Positions 32,808-42,798 of a stretch of DNA of 64,000 nt are shown one piece after another. Source of the stretch: Haloarchaeobius sp. HME9146 (lineage in GTDB: Archaea; Halobacteriota; Halobacteria; Halobacteriales; Natrialbaceae); the NCBI RefSeq assembly GCF_025399835.1, contig NZ_JAODVR010000001.1, positions 2,852,001 to 2,916,000 of the forward strand, given 5' to 3'. The translations under genes and the position numbers were made by a program. Under the pieces are notes generated by a model, which searched no databases, was not told the origin of the DNA, and saw only the letters and a list, made by a program, of their open reading frames with translations. Every line of letters starts with the position of its first letter. The stretch's first letter is position 1.

Positions 32808-34880
32808 ATGACCGACACCAGAGAATCACTCGCGGAACTGAGCAACGAATACAAGGAGTCGATGCCCTCTGACTTGCGAGAGACCAAGTCCTTCGACTGG
32901 TACCTCAACGAGTTGTACGAGGACCCACTCGTCGCCCGAAACGCCCACCAGCGCGTCGCCGACATGTTCGACTTCTACGGTACCGAATACGACGAGCACG
33001 AGGGCATCGTCAAGTACAAACTCGCGACGGAGGACCCGCTCCACGACGGTGAGAACACCTTCTACGGGAACGTCATCCACCAGAGCATCCACGAGTTCGT
33101 CAACAAGATCAAATCCGGGGCGCGCGGCCTCGGCCCCGAGCGGCGTATCAAACTGCTGCTCGGCCCGGTCGGCTCCGGGAAGTCCCACTTCGACCGGATG
33201 TGTCGAACCTACTTCGAGGACTACACACTCCGCGACGAGGGCCGGATGTACACCTTCCGGTGGACGAACCTCTGTGACATCGTCGACGACCAGGACCCTG
33301 CAGACGACGTGGTCCGGTCACCGATGAACCAGGACCCACTGGTCCTCATCCCGCACCGCCAGCGACAGCGCGTGCTCGACGAGCTCAACAACCTCCACGA
33401 CGCGCCCTACACCATCCGGAACGAGCAGGCACTCGACCCCGAATCCGAGTTCTACATGGACAAGCTCCTCGAGTACTACGAGGACGACCTCCAGTCGGTG
33501 CTCGAGAACCACGTCGAGATCGTCCGCCTGCTCGCCGACGAGAACAAGCGCCAGTGCCTGGAGACCTTCGAACCCAAGGACAAGAAGAACCAGGACGAGA
33601 CCGAGCTGACGGGCGACGTCAACTACTCGAAGATCGCCATCTACGGCGAGTCCGACCCGCGGGCGTTCGACTACTCCGGCGCGTTCTGTAACGCGAACCG
33701 GGGTATCTTCAGTGGGGAGGAGCTGCTGAAGCTCCAGCGCGAGTTCCTGTACGACTTCCTGCACGCGACGCAGGAGATGACCATCAAGCCGAAAAATAAT
33801 CCAAGAATCGACATCGACCAGGTCATCGTCGGGCGTACGAACATGCCCGAGTACAAGGACAAGAAGGGCGACGAGAAGATGGAGGCGTTCAACGACCGGA
33901 CCAAGCGCATCGACTTCCCGTACGTCCTCGGCTACGAGGAGGAGTCGGACATCTACCGCAAGATGCTGAACAACGCGGACGTGCCCGACATCCACGTCGA
34001 GCCCCACGCGCTGGAGATGGCCGGCCTGTTCGCCGTCCTCACCCGCATCGAGGAGCCCGACACCGAGACCGTCGAGATGATCCAGAAGGCGAAGGCCTAC
34101 AACGGCGAGATCGACGACGGTGACGACATCGACGTCAAGAAGCTCCGCGAGGAGGCCGAGTCCAAGGCCGAGATCGGCGAAGGGATGGAAGGCGTCTCGC
34201 CCCGCTTCATCGGCGACGAGATAGCCGAGGCCATCATGGACTCGAAGCACCGCGGCCGCCAGTTCCTGTCGCCGCTGACCATCTTCAACTTCTTCGAGGA
34301 GAACCTGGAGCACCACGGCTCCATCCCCGAGGATAACTTCGAGACGTACTACCGATACCTCGAGATGGTCCGCGAGGAGTACAAGGCTCGCGCCATCGAG
34401 GACGTCCGCCACGCGCTGGCGTACGACATCGACGAGATCCAGCGCCAGGGCGAGAAGTACATGGACCACGTCATGGCCTACATCGACGACGACACCATCG
34501 AGGACGACATCACGGGTCGCGACCAGGAGCCCGACGAGAAGTTCATGCGCTCCATCGAGGAGAACCTCGACATCCCCGAGGACCGCAAGGACGACTTCCG
34601 CCAGGAGGTCTCGAACTGGGTCAGCCGGCGCGCCCGCGAAGGCACGACGTTCAACCCGCAGGACAACGAACGCCTCCGCCGCGCACTCGAGCGCAAGCTC
34701 TGGGAAGACAAGAAGCACAACATCAACTTCAGCGCGCTCGTCTCCGCCAACGAGACGGACGACGACGAACGGAACTCCTGGGTCGATGCCCTCATCGACC
34801 AGGGCTACTCGCGTGACGGCGCGAAAGAAGTGCTCGAGTTCGCTGGCGCGGAGGTCGCCAAAGCAGAGATGGAAGACTGA
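32808..34880 (+). CDS. prkA: PrkA-family serine protein kinase (first paralogue)
   Basis: 690 residues. The N-terminal AAA-like domain has a Walker A loop GPVGSGKS near residue 119, followed by the PrkA-type sequence (MYTFRWTNLC, NRGIFSGEELLKLQREFLYDFL, RTNMPEY). The C-terminal half is helical and acidic. PrkA is classed as a serine kinase in bacteria, where it works with YeaH and YcgB/SpoVR in stress and nutrient limitation. The stop codon ATGA overlaps the start of the second prkA-type gene, so translation is coupled. It heads a four-gene operon behind a long leader. Confidence 0.92.
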   Translation: MTDTRESLAELSNEYKESMPSDLRETKSFDWYLNELYEDPLVARNAHQRVADMFDFYGTEYDEHEGIVKYKLATEDPLHDGENTFYGNVIHQSIHEFVNKIKSGARGLGPERRIKLLLGPVGSGKSHFDRMCRTYFEDYTLRDEGRMYTFRWTNLCDIVDDQDPADDVVRSPMNQDPLVLIPHRQRQRVLDELNNLHDAPYTIRNEQALDPESEFYMDKLLEYYEDDLQSVLENHVEIVRLLADENKRQCLETFEPKDKKNQDETELTGDVNYSKIAIYGESDPRAFDYSGAFCNANRGIFSGEELLKLQREFLYDFLHATQEMTIKPKNNPRIDIDQVIVGRTNMPEYKDKKGDEKMEAFNDRTKRIDFPYVLGYEEESDIYRKMLNNADVPDIHVEPHALEMAGLFAVLTRIEEPDTETVEMIQKAKAYNGEIDDGDDIDVKKLREEAESKAEIGEGMEGVSPRFIGDEIAEAIMDSKHRGRQFLSPLTIFNFFEENLEHHGSIPEDNFETYYRYLEMVREEYKARAIEDVRHALAYDIDEIQRQGEKYMDHVMAYIDDDTIEDDITGRDQEPDEKFMRSIEENLDIPEDRKDDFRQEVSNWVSRRAREGTTFNPQDNERLRRALERKLWEDKKHNINFSALVSANETDDDERNSWVDALIDQGYSRDGAKEVLEFAGAEVAKAEMED

Positions 34881-37165
34881 TGAGCAGGGGAGACGACTTC
34901 GTCACGGCCGGTGACCGCGCCCTCGAGGAGACCTACGAGGGGCCGATGTCGCTCGCCGAGTACGTCGACCGGGTGTTCGAGCAACCGAGCATCGCCAGCC
35001 ACGCCTCGAAGTACCTGTTGCAGGCCATCGAGGCGGCCGGCACCCGGACCGTCATCGAGGAGGGTGAGGAGAAGGAGCGCTACCGCTTCTTCGACGACCC
35101 CCACAACGACGGGGAACACGCCGTCCTCGGCAACACGGACATACTCAACTCGTTCGTGGACGACCTCCGGTCCATCGCGTCCGGCCGCGGCAAACACGAG
35201 AAGATCCTCTGGTTCGACGGGCCCACGGCGACGGGCAAGTCCGAGCTGAAGCGCTGTCTCATCAACGGCCTCCGCGAGTACTCGAAGACGCCGGAGGGCC
35301 GGCGCTACACGGTCGAGTGGAACATCGCGTCGGCCGGCGGCGGCCGCGGGCTGAGCTACGGCGACGACCTCGGCGGCGACGACGAGGCGAACTGGTACGA
35401 ATCACCGGTCCAGTCGAACCCGCTGACGGTGTTCCCGCCGGAGGTCCGCGAAGACCTCATATCGCAGGTCAACGCGACGCTCGACTCCGACGTGCCCATC
35501 AACGTGACCCAGCGTCTCGACCCGTTCAGCCGCGAAGCGTACGACTACCTGGAGGAGATGTACCGCCGGAAGGGTCGCAAAGACCTCTTCTCGGCCATCG
35601 CCGACAGTCGGCACCTCCGGGTCAAGAACTACATCGTCGACGTGGGTCGGGGCGTCGGCGTCCTCCACTCGGAGGACGACGGCACGCCGAAGGAGCGCCT
35701 GGTCGGCTCCTGGATGCACGGGATGCTCCAGAAGCTCGATTCGAGAGGGCGCAAGAACCCGCAGGCGTTCAGCTACGACGGCGTCCTCAGCCAGGGCAAC
35801 GGCCTCCTCACTATCGTCGAGGACGCGGCCCAGCACGCCGACCTGCTGCAGAAGCTGCTGAACGTCCCCGACGAGGGGACGGTGAAACTCGACAAGGGCA
35901 TCGGGATGGACATCGACACGCAGTTGCTCATCATCTCGAACCCCGACCTCGAGGCCGTGCTCAACCAGCACGCCGAACGACAGGGAATGGACCCACTGAA
36001 AGCACTCAAACGTCGCCTCGACAAGCACGAGTTCGCGTACCTGACGAACCTCTCGCTGGAGACCGAACTCATCCGCCGGGAACTCACCGGCGAGCACACG
36101 GTCTGGACGGCCGAATCGTACGACGACCTCGCGGAGAAGATCCGCCAGCCGGTCGTCGTCGCGGTGAAGCAGTCGTCGGGCGAGCTCATGGACAGGGAGT
36201 TCGCACCACACGCAATCGAGGCCGCTGCGCTCTACAGCGTGGTCACGCGCCTCGACGACGACGACCTGCCCACGGGGGTCGACCTCGTGGACAAGGCCAT
36301 CCTCTTCGACCGTGGCTACCTGCAGGAGGGCGACACGCGGCAGTCGAAGGCCGACTTCGACTTCGACGGCGACTCGGCCGACGGGACCCACGGGATTCCG
36401 GTCACCTACACCCGCGACATCCTCGCGGACCTCCTCCACGAGGAGACCGACCGGCACCACCCGGACCTCCACGTCGAGCGCGTCATCATGCCGCGCGACG
36501 TGCTGAACGCGCTGGCCGAAGGACTCGTCGACGCCCCGGTGTTCTCCACCGGCGAGCGAACCGAGTTCGAGGCCCGCGTCGCCGAGGTGAAGAACCACAT
36601 CTTCGGCGCACAGGAGCAGGACGTCATCGACGCGATGATGCACGACCGCAAGGTCGACGAGGCGACTGTCGCCGAGTACGTCGAGCAGGTGTACGCCTGG
36701 GAGACGGACGAACCCATCATCAACGAGCGGGGCGAGCGCGAGGAGCCCGACCCGCTGAAGATGAAGATATTCGAGGTCGAACACCTCGGACGCTTCGAGG
36801 AACCGGACTACAGCGGCGACCAGCCGAGTCCCGAGGTGCAGTCGTTCCGCCGCGAGAAGATCATCACGGCGCTGAACCGCCACGCGTGGGAGCACCGTGA
36901 CGAGGACTTCAGCATCGACAACGTCGACCTCACCGCGATTCCGGTCATCAAGACCGTCCTCGAATCGAACGACTGGGACGACGTCCGTCGCATCTACGAC
37001 GACCTCGACCCACGCCAGTGGGACGACCCGCCGAGTGGGACCGAGACGCTGGCGCTCAAGAAGAAGACCATCCAGGCGATGGTCGACCTGCTCGGCTACT
37101 CGGAAGCGTCGGCCGAACTGACCAGCAGACACGTCATGGGACAGGTGGCATACAGATGGGACTGA
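34880..37165 (+). CDS. prkA: PrkA-family serine protein kinase (second paralogue)
   Basis: 761 residues, longer than its upstream paralogue and only distantly like it. The AAA domain has Walker [18 protein letters not shown] near residue 112 (ATG instead of GSG after the first Gly), and the PrkA pattern is kept in [27 protein letters not shown] and [14 protein letters not shown] long acidic helical tail follows. The starts and stops of the operon overlap: this gene begins at the stop of the first prkA and its end overlaps the YeaH-type gene by ten bases. Two different PrkA proteins in one operon suggest they form a hetero-complex. Confidence 0.9.
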   Translation: MSRGDDFVTAGDRALEETYEGPMSLAEYVDRVFEQPSIASHASKYLLQAIEAAGTRTVIEEGEEKERYRFFDDPHNDGEHAVLGNTDILNSFVDDLRSIASGRGKHEKILWFDGPTATGKSELKRCLINGLREYSKTPEGRRYTVEWNIASAGGGRGLSYGDDLGGDDEANWYESPVQSNPLTVFPPEVREDLISQVNATLDSDVPINVTQRLDPFSREAYDYLEEMYRRKGRKDLFSAIADSRHLRVKNYIVDVGRGVGVLHSEDDGTPKERLVGSWMHGMLQKLDSRGRKNPQAFSYDGVLSQGNGLLTIVEDAAQHADLLQKLLNVPDEGTVKLDKGIGMDIDTQLLIISNPDLEAVLNQHAERQGMDPLKALKRRLDKHEFAYLTNLSLETELIRRELTGEHTVWTAESYDDLAEKIRQPVVVAVKQSSGELMDREFAPHAIEAAALYSVVTRLDDDDLPTGVDLVDKAILFDRGYLQEGDTRQSKADFDFDGDSADGTHGIPVTYTRDILADLLHEETDRHHPDLHVERVIMPRDVLNALAEGLVDAPVFSTGERTEFEARVAEVKNHIFGAQEQDVIDAMMHDRKVDEATVAEYVEQVYAWETDEPIINERGEREEPDPLKMKIFEVEHLGRFEEPDYSGDQPSPEVQSFRREKIITALNRHAWEHRDEDFSIDNVDLTAIPVIKTVLESNDWDDVRRIYDDLDPRQWDDPPSGTETLALKKKTIQAMVDLLGYSEASAELTSRHVMGQVAYRWD

Positions 37166-38466
37166 AAGACGACATCGAACGGTTCCGCGAAGTCGGCGAG
37201 GAGCGCCGCGAAGACCTCAAGGAGTTCATCCAGTATGGTGAACTCGGCCGCAGTGGCCCGGACGAGGTCCGCATCCCCATCAAGATCGTCGACCTCCCCA
37301 ACTTCGAGTACGACCGCCTGGACCAGGGTGGCGTCGGCCAGGGTGACGCCGAGGTCGGCGACCCGGTCGGCCAGCCCCAGCCACAGCCCGGCGAGGGCGA
37401 GGAGGGCGAGGCCGGTGAGGAAGGCGGCGAGCACGAGTACTACGAGATGGACCCCGAGGAGTTCGCCCAGGAACTCGACGAGGAACTCGGGCTCGACCTC
37501 GAACCGAAGGGCAAGCGCGTCATCGAGGAGAAAGAAGGCCCGTTCACGGACATCACGCGGACCGGCCCCGATTCGACGCTCGACTTCGAGCGCATGTTCA
37601 AGGAGGGGCTCAAGCGCAAGCTCGCGATGGACTTCGACGAGAACTTCCTGACCGAGGTGCTCAAGATCGAGGGCTGGGGGCCACAGACGGCCTATGAGTG
37701 GGCCCGCGGCCAGTCGATTCCGGTCTCGAAAGCGTGGCTCGTCGACCGCTACAACGAGATTCCCGACGACGAGAAGACGACCTGGGAGTCCATCGAGGAG
37801 GTCGAGGAGAACGTCGAACGCGAGACCACCTACCAGAAGATCCGGCGCGAGGGCATCAAGCACGTGCCGTTCCGCCGCGAGGACGAACGCTACCGCCACC
37901 CCGAGATCATCGAGGAGCGCGAGAAGAACGTCGTCGTGGTGAACATCCGCGACGTCTCCGGCTCGATGCGCGAGAAGAAGCGCGAACTCGTCGAGCGCGT
38001 GTTCACGCCGCTCGACTGGTACCTCACGGGCAAGTACGACAACGCCGAGTTCGTCTACATCGCCCACGACGCGGAGGCCTGGGAGGTCGACCGCGAGGAG
38101 TTCTTCGGCATCCGCTCCGGCGGCGGGACGAAGATATCCAGCGCGTACGAGCTGGCGGCGTTGCTGCTCGAAGAGTACCCCTGGAGCGAGTGGAACCGGT
38201 ACGTGTTCGCGGCCGGCGACTCCGAGAACTCCAGCAACGACACCGAAGAGCGGGTCATCCCGATGATGGAGAGCATCGACGCGAACCTCCATGCCTACGT
38301 GGAGACCCAGCCGACCGGGACGGCCATCAATGCGACCCACGCCGAGGAGGTCGAATCGCACTTCGCCGGCAGCGACAACGTCGCCGTCGCGTACGTCTCC
38401 AGCCCGGAGGACGTGACCGACGCGATATACACTATCCTCTCCACGGAGGGTGATTCAGATGAGTAA
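37156..38466 (+). CDS. YeaH/YhbH family (DUF444) VWA-domain protein
   Basis: 436 residues from the ATG at 37156; ten bases overlap the preceding gene. A Gly/Pro/Gln-rich linker around residues 65-95 ([12 protein letters not shown]) precedes a conserved block, and the VWA domain has the MIDAS motif DVSGSM near residue 266, with [16 protein letters not shown] following. In E. coli the counterpart yeaH lies next to yeaG (PrkA), and the pair has a role in the nitrogen-stress response. The VWA domain probably binds a partner through a metal. It is the third gene of the operon. Confidence 0.92.
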   Translation: MGLKDDIERFREVGEERREDLKEFIQYGELGRSGPDEVRIPIKIVDLPNFEYDRLDQGGVGQGDAEVGDPVGQPQPQPGEGEEGEAGEEGGEHEYYEMDPEEFAQELDEELGLDLEPKGKRVIEEKEGPFTDITRTGPDSTLDFERMFKEGLKRKLAMDFDENFLTEVLKIEGWGPQTAYEWARGQSIPVSKAWLVDRYNEIPDDEKTTWESIEEVEENVERETTYQKIRREGIKHVPFRREDERYRHPEIIEEREKNVVVVNIRDVSGSMREKKRELVERVFTPLDWYLTGKYDNAEFVYIAHDAEAWEVDREEFFGIRSGGGTKISSAYELAALLLEEYPWSEWNRYVFAAGDSENSSNDTEERVIPMMESIDANLHAYVETQPTGTAINATHAEEVESHFAGSDNVAVAYVSSPEDVTDAIYTILSTEGDSDE

Positions 38467-38521
38467 CGATTCAAACGATGTTTGCATCGAACACACCCGA
38501 ACCACGGGGTGGTTCGCGTGA
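38459..38521 (+). CDS. 20-codon ORF bridging the YeaH-type and SpoVR genes
   Basis: ATG at 38459 overlaps the stop of the YeaH-type gene, and its TGA at 38519-38521 overlaps the GTG start of the SpoVR gene. The product would be [20 protein letters not shown]. The overlaps on both sides allow stop-start coupling across the gap. No ribosome-binding site is obvious. Whether the peptide has a role or is only a translational bridge cannot be decided. Confidence 0.4.
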   Translation: MSNDSNDVCIEHTRTTGWFA

Positions 38522-40527
38522 GTGAAGCAGATAGATTCAGGAAACAGCGCATCGCAGGGGGCCTGCGCGAACCCGTCGAGGAGGCGCGCAACCTCGCGAA
38601 GAAGCTCGGGCTCTCCCCGTACGAGGTGAACTACTGGATCGTCGACTACGACGAGATGAACGAGCTCATCGCCTACGGCGGCTTCCAGCACCGCTACCCG
38701 CACTGGCGCTGGGGCATGCAGTACGACCGCCAGCAGAAGCAGGGCCAGTACAGCGGCGGGAAGGCGTTCGAGATCGTCAACAACGACGACCCGGCACACG
38801 CGTTCCTGCAAGAGTCGAACACGCTGGCCGACCAGAAGGCCGTCATCACTCACGTCGAAGCGCACTCCGACTTCTTCGCGAAGAACGAGTGGTTCCAGCT
38901 GTTCTCGGGCGGCACGCCCAACGCGGCCGCGATGCTGGAGCGCCACGCTCGCGCCATCACGGAGTACATGCAACACCCCGAGGTGGAGCGTGCCGAGGTC
39001 GAGAAGTGGATCGACAACGCGCTGGCGCTGGAGGACAACATCGACCAGCACAAGCGCTACGCGCCGGTGACCTCCGAGAGCCGCGAGGCGGTCCGTGAGG
39101 ACCTCGACCTCGCCGACATCGAGGACAAACTCGACGAACTCGACCTCTCTGAGGAGGTTCGCCGCGAGGTGTTCGACGAGGAGTGGCTCGCCAGACAGGA
39201 GGAGGACGAAGGACCGGCCACGTTCCCGGAATCGCCCGAGAAGGACGTGCTCGCGTTCCTCCGCAAGTACGGCAAGCGATACGACACTGCTGCCGAGAAA
39301 GCCGTCGACATGGAGGAGTGGCAGCGCGACGTGCTCGACATGATGCGCGCCGAGGCGTACTACTTCGCCCCGCAGAAGATGACGAAGGTCATGAACGAGG
39401 GCTGGGCGGCGTACTGGGAGTCGCTCATGATGGGCGACGAGCGCTTCGCCGGGGACGACGAGTTCATCAACTACGCCGAGCACCAGGCGGCAGTTCTTGG
39501 CTCGCCCGGGCTGAACCCGTACAAACTCGGGAAGGAGCTCTGGGAGTACATCGAGAACTCGACGAACCGCAAGGACGTCGTCGAGAAGCTCCTGCGGACG
39601 AAGGGTATCACCTGGCGCAACTTCGCCGACGTGGTCGACTTCGCGCAGGTCCGTGACCTGCTCGCGCCACCCGACGCGCTGACCGCCATCGACCCGGACG
39701 ACCTGGACGCACTCGACGACCTCCCCGAGGAGTACGTCGACTGGGAGGCGGTCGAGCAGGCGAAGGCTGGCGAGATTGACATCGTCAAGTACCCGTGGAA
39801 GGTGCTGACCTACGAGGGGCTGTGCCACCGGCACTACTCGCTGGTCAAGCGCCAGAACCGCGGGTTCATCGAGCGCATCGGCCAGTCCGAACTGGAGCGC
39901 ATCGGGCGCTACCTGTTCGACGACCAGGTGTACGACTCCGTCGAGGAGGCGCTCGCCGACGTCGACTACTCGCGCGGCTGGGACCGCATGCGTGAGGTGT
40001 GCCGCAGCCACAACGACGTGACGTTCATCGACGAGTTCCTGACCCAGGAGTTCATCGACGAGAACGAGTACTTCACCTACGAGTTCTCGCACGCGACCGG
40101 CCAGTATCGCGTCGCCAGTCAGGACGCCAGCGACGTGAAGAAGAAGTTGCTACTCCACTTCACGAACTTCGGGAAGCCGACCATCGCGGTGTACGACGGC
40201 AACTACAACAATCGCAACGAGTTGCTGCTCGGCCACCAGTACAACGGCGTCATGCTCGACATCAAGCAGGCGAAACAGACGCTCGAACGCGTGTTCGAGC
40301 TCTGGGGGCGGCCGGTGAACCTCATGACCATCGTGAAGGAGATCTCGGACCACGACCGCGAGGTCGCCCGCCGCCGCAACCGCGAGCCCAAGCCCACCGA
40401 ACAGGGCAAGCTCATCCGGTTCGACGGCGAGAAGTTCGAGGTAACCGACCTCGCCTGGGAGGAGGTCGAACACCTCTCGGCCGACGACGTCGACTACGAC
40501 ACCAAGCCCGAGGAGTGGCTGGCCTAA
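38518..40527 (+). CDS. SpoVR family protein
   Basis: 669 residues from a GTG at 38518; a TTG further upstream (38482) is possible but overlaps the preceding bridge ORF. The SpoVR fold is recognisable from LGLSPYEVNYWIVDYDEMNE, YGGFQHRYPHWRWGM, and HVEAHSDFFAKNEWF in the first 200 residues, and from MRAEAYYFAPQKMTKVMNEGWAAYWES. The conserved His, Asp and Glu clusters could bind metal. In E. coli the homologue ycgB is linked to yeaGH by shared regulation. Its activity is unknown. Last gene of the operon. Confidence 0.92.
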   Translation: MSEADRFRKQRIAGGLREPVEEARNLAKKLGLSPYEVNYWIVDYDEMNELIAYGGFQHRYPHWRWGMQYDRQQKQGQYSGGKAFEIVNNDDPAHAFLQESNTLADQKAVITHVEAHSDFFAKNEWFQLFSGGTPNAAAMLERHARAITEYMQHPEVERAEVEKWIDNALALEDNIDQHKRYAPVTSESREAVREDLDLADIEDKLDELDLSEEVRREVFDEEWLARQEEDEGPATFPESPEKDVLAFLRKYGKRYDTAAEKAVDMEEWQRDVLDMMRAEAYYFAPQKMTKVMNEGWAAYWESLMMGDERFAGDDEFINYAEHQAAVLGSPGLNPYKLGKELWEYIENSTNRKDVVEKLLRTKGITWRNFADVVDFAQVRDLLAPPDALTAIDPDDLDALDDLPEEYVDWEAVEQAKAGEIDIVKYPWKVLTYEGLCHRHYSLVKRQNRGFIERIGQSELERIGRYLFDDQVYDSVEEALADVDYSRGWDRMREVCRSHNDVTFIDEFLTQEFIDENEYFTYEFSHATGQYRVASQDASDVKKKLLLHFTNFGKPTIAVYDGNYNNRNELLLGHQYNGVMLDIKQAKQTLERVFELWGRPVNLMTIVKEISDHDREVARRRNREPKPTEQGKLIRFDGEKFEVTDLAWEEVEHLSADDVDYDTKPEEWLA

Positions 40528-40573
40528 GCAGTTCGCATCGACCATTTTTCGCCTTCGGACCCCTACTCAGGGT

Positions 40574-41725
40574 ATGACCGAGACCATCTCCGTCGAGGAG
40601 TTCCGCGAGCGCCAGCAGTCGGAGGACCTCCTGGTCGTCGACACACGCGGCGAAGAGAGCTTCGAGGGGTGGCGACTCCCCGACTCCGTGAACTACCCGT
40701 ACAAGCCCGGCGAGGAGGTCGAGAAGGCCGAGTTCCAGTCGGCCACCGGCGCGACCGAGGACGAGACAATCGTCACCATCTGCGCCATCGGGCGGTCATC
40801 CTACGCCTTCGCCGACGAACTGACGAAGCTCGGCTACGGCGACGTGGCGGTCCTCGACGGCGGCATGGCGGCCTACAGCGGCGCGTACGACGTGACGACG
40901 GTCCCGACGATCGACGACTCCGTCGAGGTCGTCCAACTCCAGCGCCGCGCCAAGGGCTGTCTGGGCTACGTCGTCAGCTGCACGGAGACGAAGCAGGCAG
41001 CCGTCATCGACGCGACCCGCCAGACCGACGAGTTCCGCGAAGCCGCCGAAGGAGCAGGATACGAAGTCGTCGCCGTCTTCGACACGCACGTCCACGCCGA
41101 CCACGTCTCCGGCGGCCGGGCACTCGCGGACGAGCTTGGCGTCCCGTACTACCTCGGCGAGCGCGCCGCCGAAGACCGCGAGGTCGACTACGAGTACGAA
41201 CCGCTGGCGCGGAACACGGTCGTGGAGGTGGGTGAGGTCGACCTGAAAGCGCTCTACACGCCCGGGCACACCTCGGAATCGGTGAGCTACCTGGTGAACG
41301 CGGCTGCCGTCCTCACCGGAGACACGCTGTTCGTGGAGTCCGTGGGCCGGACCGAGTTACAGTTCTCTGGCGAGGAAGCGGTGGGCGGCGCGGAGTCGCT
41401 GTACGACACGCTCCATGGGACGCTGCTCGCCGAACCGGATCCTGTGACAGTGTGTCCGGGGCACTTTCCCGTGGCAGACGACGGTTCGACGCCCATCACG
41501 CCCGGTGAACCGGTGGCCGCGACGGTTGGGGAACGGCGGCAGTCCGCCGGATTGCTGCAGGACGACCGGGAAACCTTCGTCGCCGAAATCACCGACGACC
41601 TGCCCGAGAAGCCCCCGAACTACGAGCGCGTCATCGCCGTGAACACCGGGCGGGAATCGCTCGACGATGAGAAGGAAGCGGTGGAACTCGAACTCGGGCC
41701 GAACCGGTGTGCGGCCGAGGAGTGA
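40574..41725 (+). CDS. Rhodanese-MBL fusion (persulfide dioxygenase-like)
   Basis: 383 residues. Residues 1-105 form a rhodanese domain with a cysteine in CAIGRSS that fits the active-site loop. The MBL domain follows, with FDTHVHADHVSGGR (HxHxDH) near 172, TPGHTSESVS near 232 and TGDTLFVESVGRTEL near 252, which match ETHE1-type persulfide dioxygenases. In most known fusions the MBL domain comes first; here the order is reversed. The probable role is oxidising or transferring persulfide sulfur, with iron in the MBL site. It follows the SpoVR gene by 46 bases but has its own start region. Confidence 0.88.
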   Translation: MTETISVEEFRERQQSEDLLVVDTRGEESFEGWRLPDSVNYPYKPGEEVEKAEFQSATGATEDETIVTICAIGRSSYAFADELTKLGYGDVAVLDGGMAAYSGAYDVTTVPTIDDSVEVVQLQRRAKGCLGYVVSCTETKQAAVIDATRQTDEFREAAEGAGYEVVAVFDTHVHADHVSGGRALADELGVPYYLGERAAEDREVDYEYEPLARNTVVEVGEVDLKALYTPGHTSESVSYLVNAAAVLTGDTLFVESVGRTELQFSGEEAVGGAESLYDTLHGTLLAEPDPVTVCPGHFPVADDGSTPITPGEPVAATVGERRQSAGLLQDDRETFVAEITDDLPEKPPNYERVIAVNTGRESLDDEKEAVELELGPNRCAAEE

Positions 41726-42766
41726 TTAGCGACGGCGGAGTCCGAGCAGGGCGAGGGCAGTGAGGGCAGGGAGGACGCCGAAACCGGGAACGCTTCGGGT
41801 TTCGCTGTCCTCGAACTTGACCTCGACAGGGTCGCCGCGAGGAGTCTGTGGAGTTGGTTCCCAGGTTGCCGACGTGTGACTCGGTGGTGTCGGCGTCTCT
41901 GTCACGGTCGTCCCCGTCGTCTCTGTGCGTGTCTCGATGCCTTCGACGACCAGTGTACCATCCGAGTGTGTTTCCCCATCGTGGGTGAGCCGCCACTGAA
42001 GTTCGGTTCCGGGGTCGAATTCGGAGAGGTCCACGGTCGTACGCCATTCGTCGCCCGTCACCCGGATATTCTCGCTCGTTACTATCTCCCCATCTCGTTC
42101 GAGGGTCAGCGTCACCGTCTCGTCGGTCGAGAAGTGGCTCCAGCCATCGAGTGTCGCGTCCGCCGTGGGCTTCGCATTGACCGGGCCGTCCCCCGCCAGC
42201 TCGACCATTGCCCGTTCGACCCGTACCTCGGTTTCGAGTCGCGTCTTCCCGTCGTCGGTGGACCGGCCATCCGGGAGGGAATAGACGACCCAGACCTCCG
42301 CGGTCCCGTTCTCGTCAAGCCCCGGGATTTCCCACTCCGCAGGCTCGTCGTACAGCAGGTAGGCCACGTCACCGGACTTTCCGTGGACAAGCGTAGGTTC
42401 TCCGGCGTTCACACCAGTCAGACACCGCCAGCCGAAGTCAACGTTCGAGTGGCCTTCGTCGAGGGTGTCGTTGCGGACACCCCGCAACTCGAGAACGAGC
42501 GAGCCCTCCAGTGGCACGGGTTCGACCCGCTCGAACTGGTCGGTGTGGAGGTCGGATGCGGTCACGTTCGCCCGGACGCCATAGACGTCGATAGAGGCGT
42601 TCTGTGTCCCGGCTGGGAGAGCGTCAGCCGGTGTCCCGAGCGTCGTGCCACAGGGGCGCTTCCGGTCGTCCATCGAGGATGCGAGGGCGGGTGTTATCGC
42701 ACTCGTCACGAGCAACAGCGCGAGTGCGGCGGTACCGAGTCGGAATCGTGTGAGGGGAAGGGACAT
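41726..42766 (-). CDS. Exported PGF-CTERM surface protein (paralogue 1)
   Basis: 346 residues from the ATG at 42766. A signal peptide (RLGTAALALLLVTSAITPALAS) leads into a beta-rich ectodomain with two cysteines (KRPCGTTL and FGWRCLTG), which could form one disulfide. A Thr/Pro-rich stalk follows, then the PGF-CTERM tail (SVPGFGVLPALTALALL, ending GLRRR), the signal for archaeosortase cleavage and lipid attachment. Ectodomain blocks GWSHFSTDETVTLTLERDG and LQWRLTHDGETHSDG match the next gene closely. Cell-surface localisation is well supported; function unknown. Confidence 0.86.
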   Translation of the reverse strand: MSLPLTRFRLGTAALALLLVTSAITPALASSMDDRKRPCGTTLGTPADALPAGTQNASIDVYGVRANVTASDLHTDQFERVEPVPLEGSLVLELRGVRNDTLDEGHSNVDFGWRCLTGVNAGEPTLVHGKSGDVAYLLYDEPAEWEIPGLDENGTAEVWVVYSLPDGRSTDDGKTRLETEVRVERAMVELAGDGPVNAKPTADATLDGWSHFSTDETVTLTLERDGEIVTSENIRVTGDEWRTTVDLSEFDPGTELQWRLTHDGETHSDGTLVVEGIETRTETTGTTVTETPTPPSHTSATWEPTPQTPRGDPVEVKFEDSETRSVPGFGVLPALTALALLGLRRR

Positions 42767-42798
42767 CGTAGATTTCACTCGAATCGAACACTGGTTAG

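Noticed and set aside
35402..37132. A 576-residue minus-strand frame over the second prkA gene
   Set aside because: An antisense shadow; composition is unlike haloarchaeal proteins, and no motif is present.
38455..40092. A 545-residue minus-strand frame over the SpoVR gene
   Set aside because: An antisense shadow of a highly conserved coding region.
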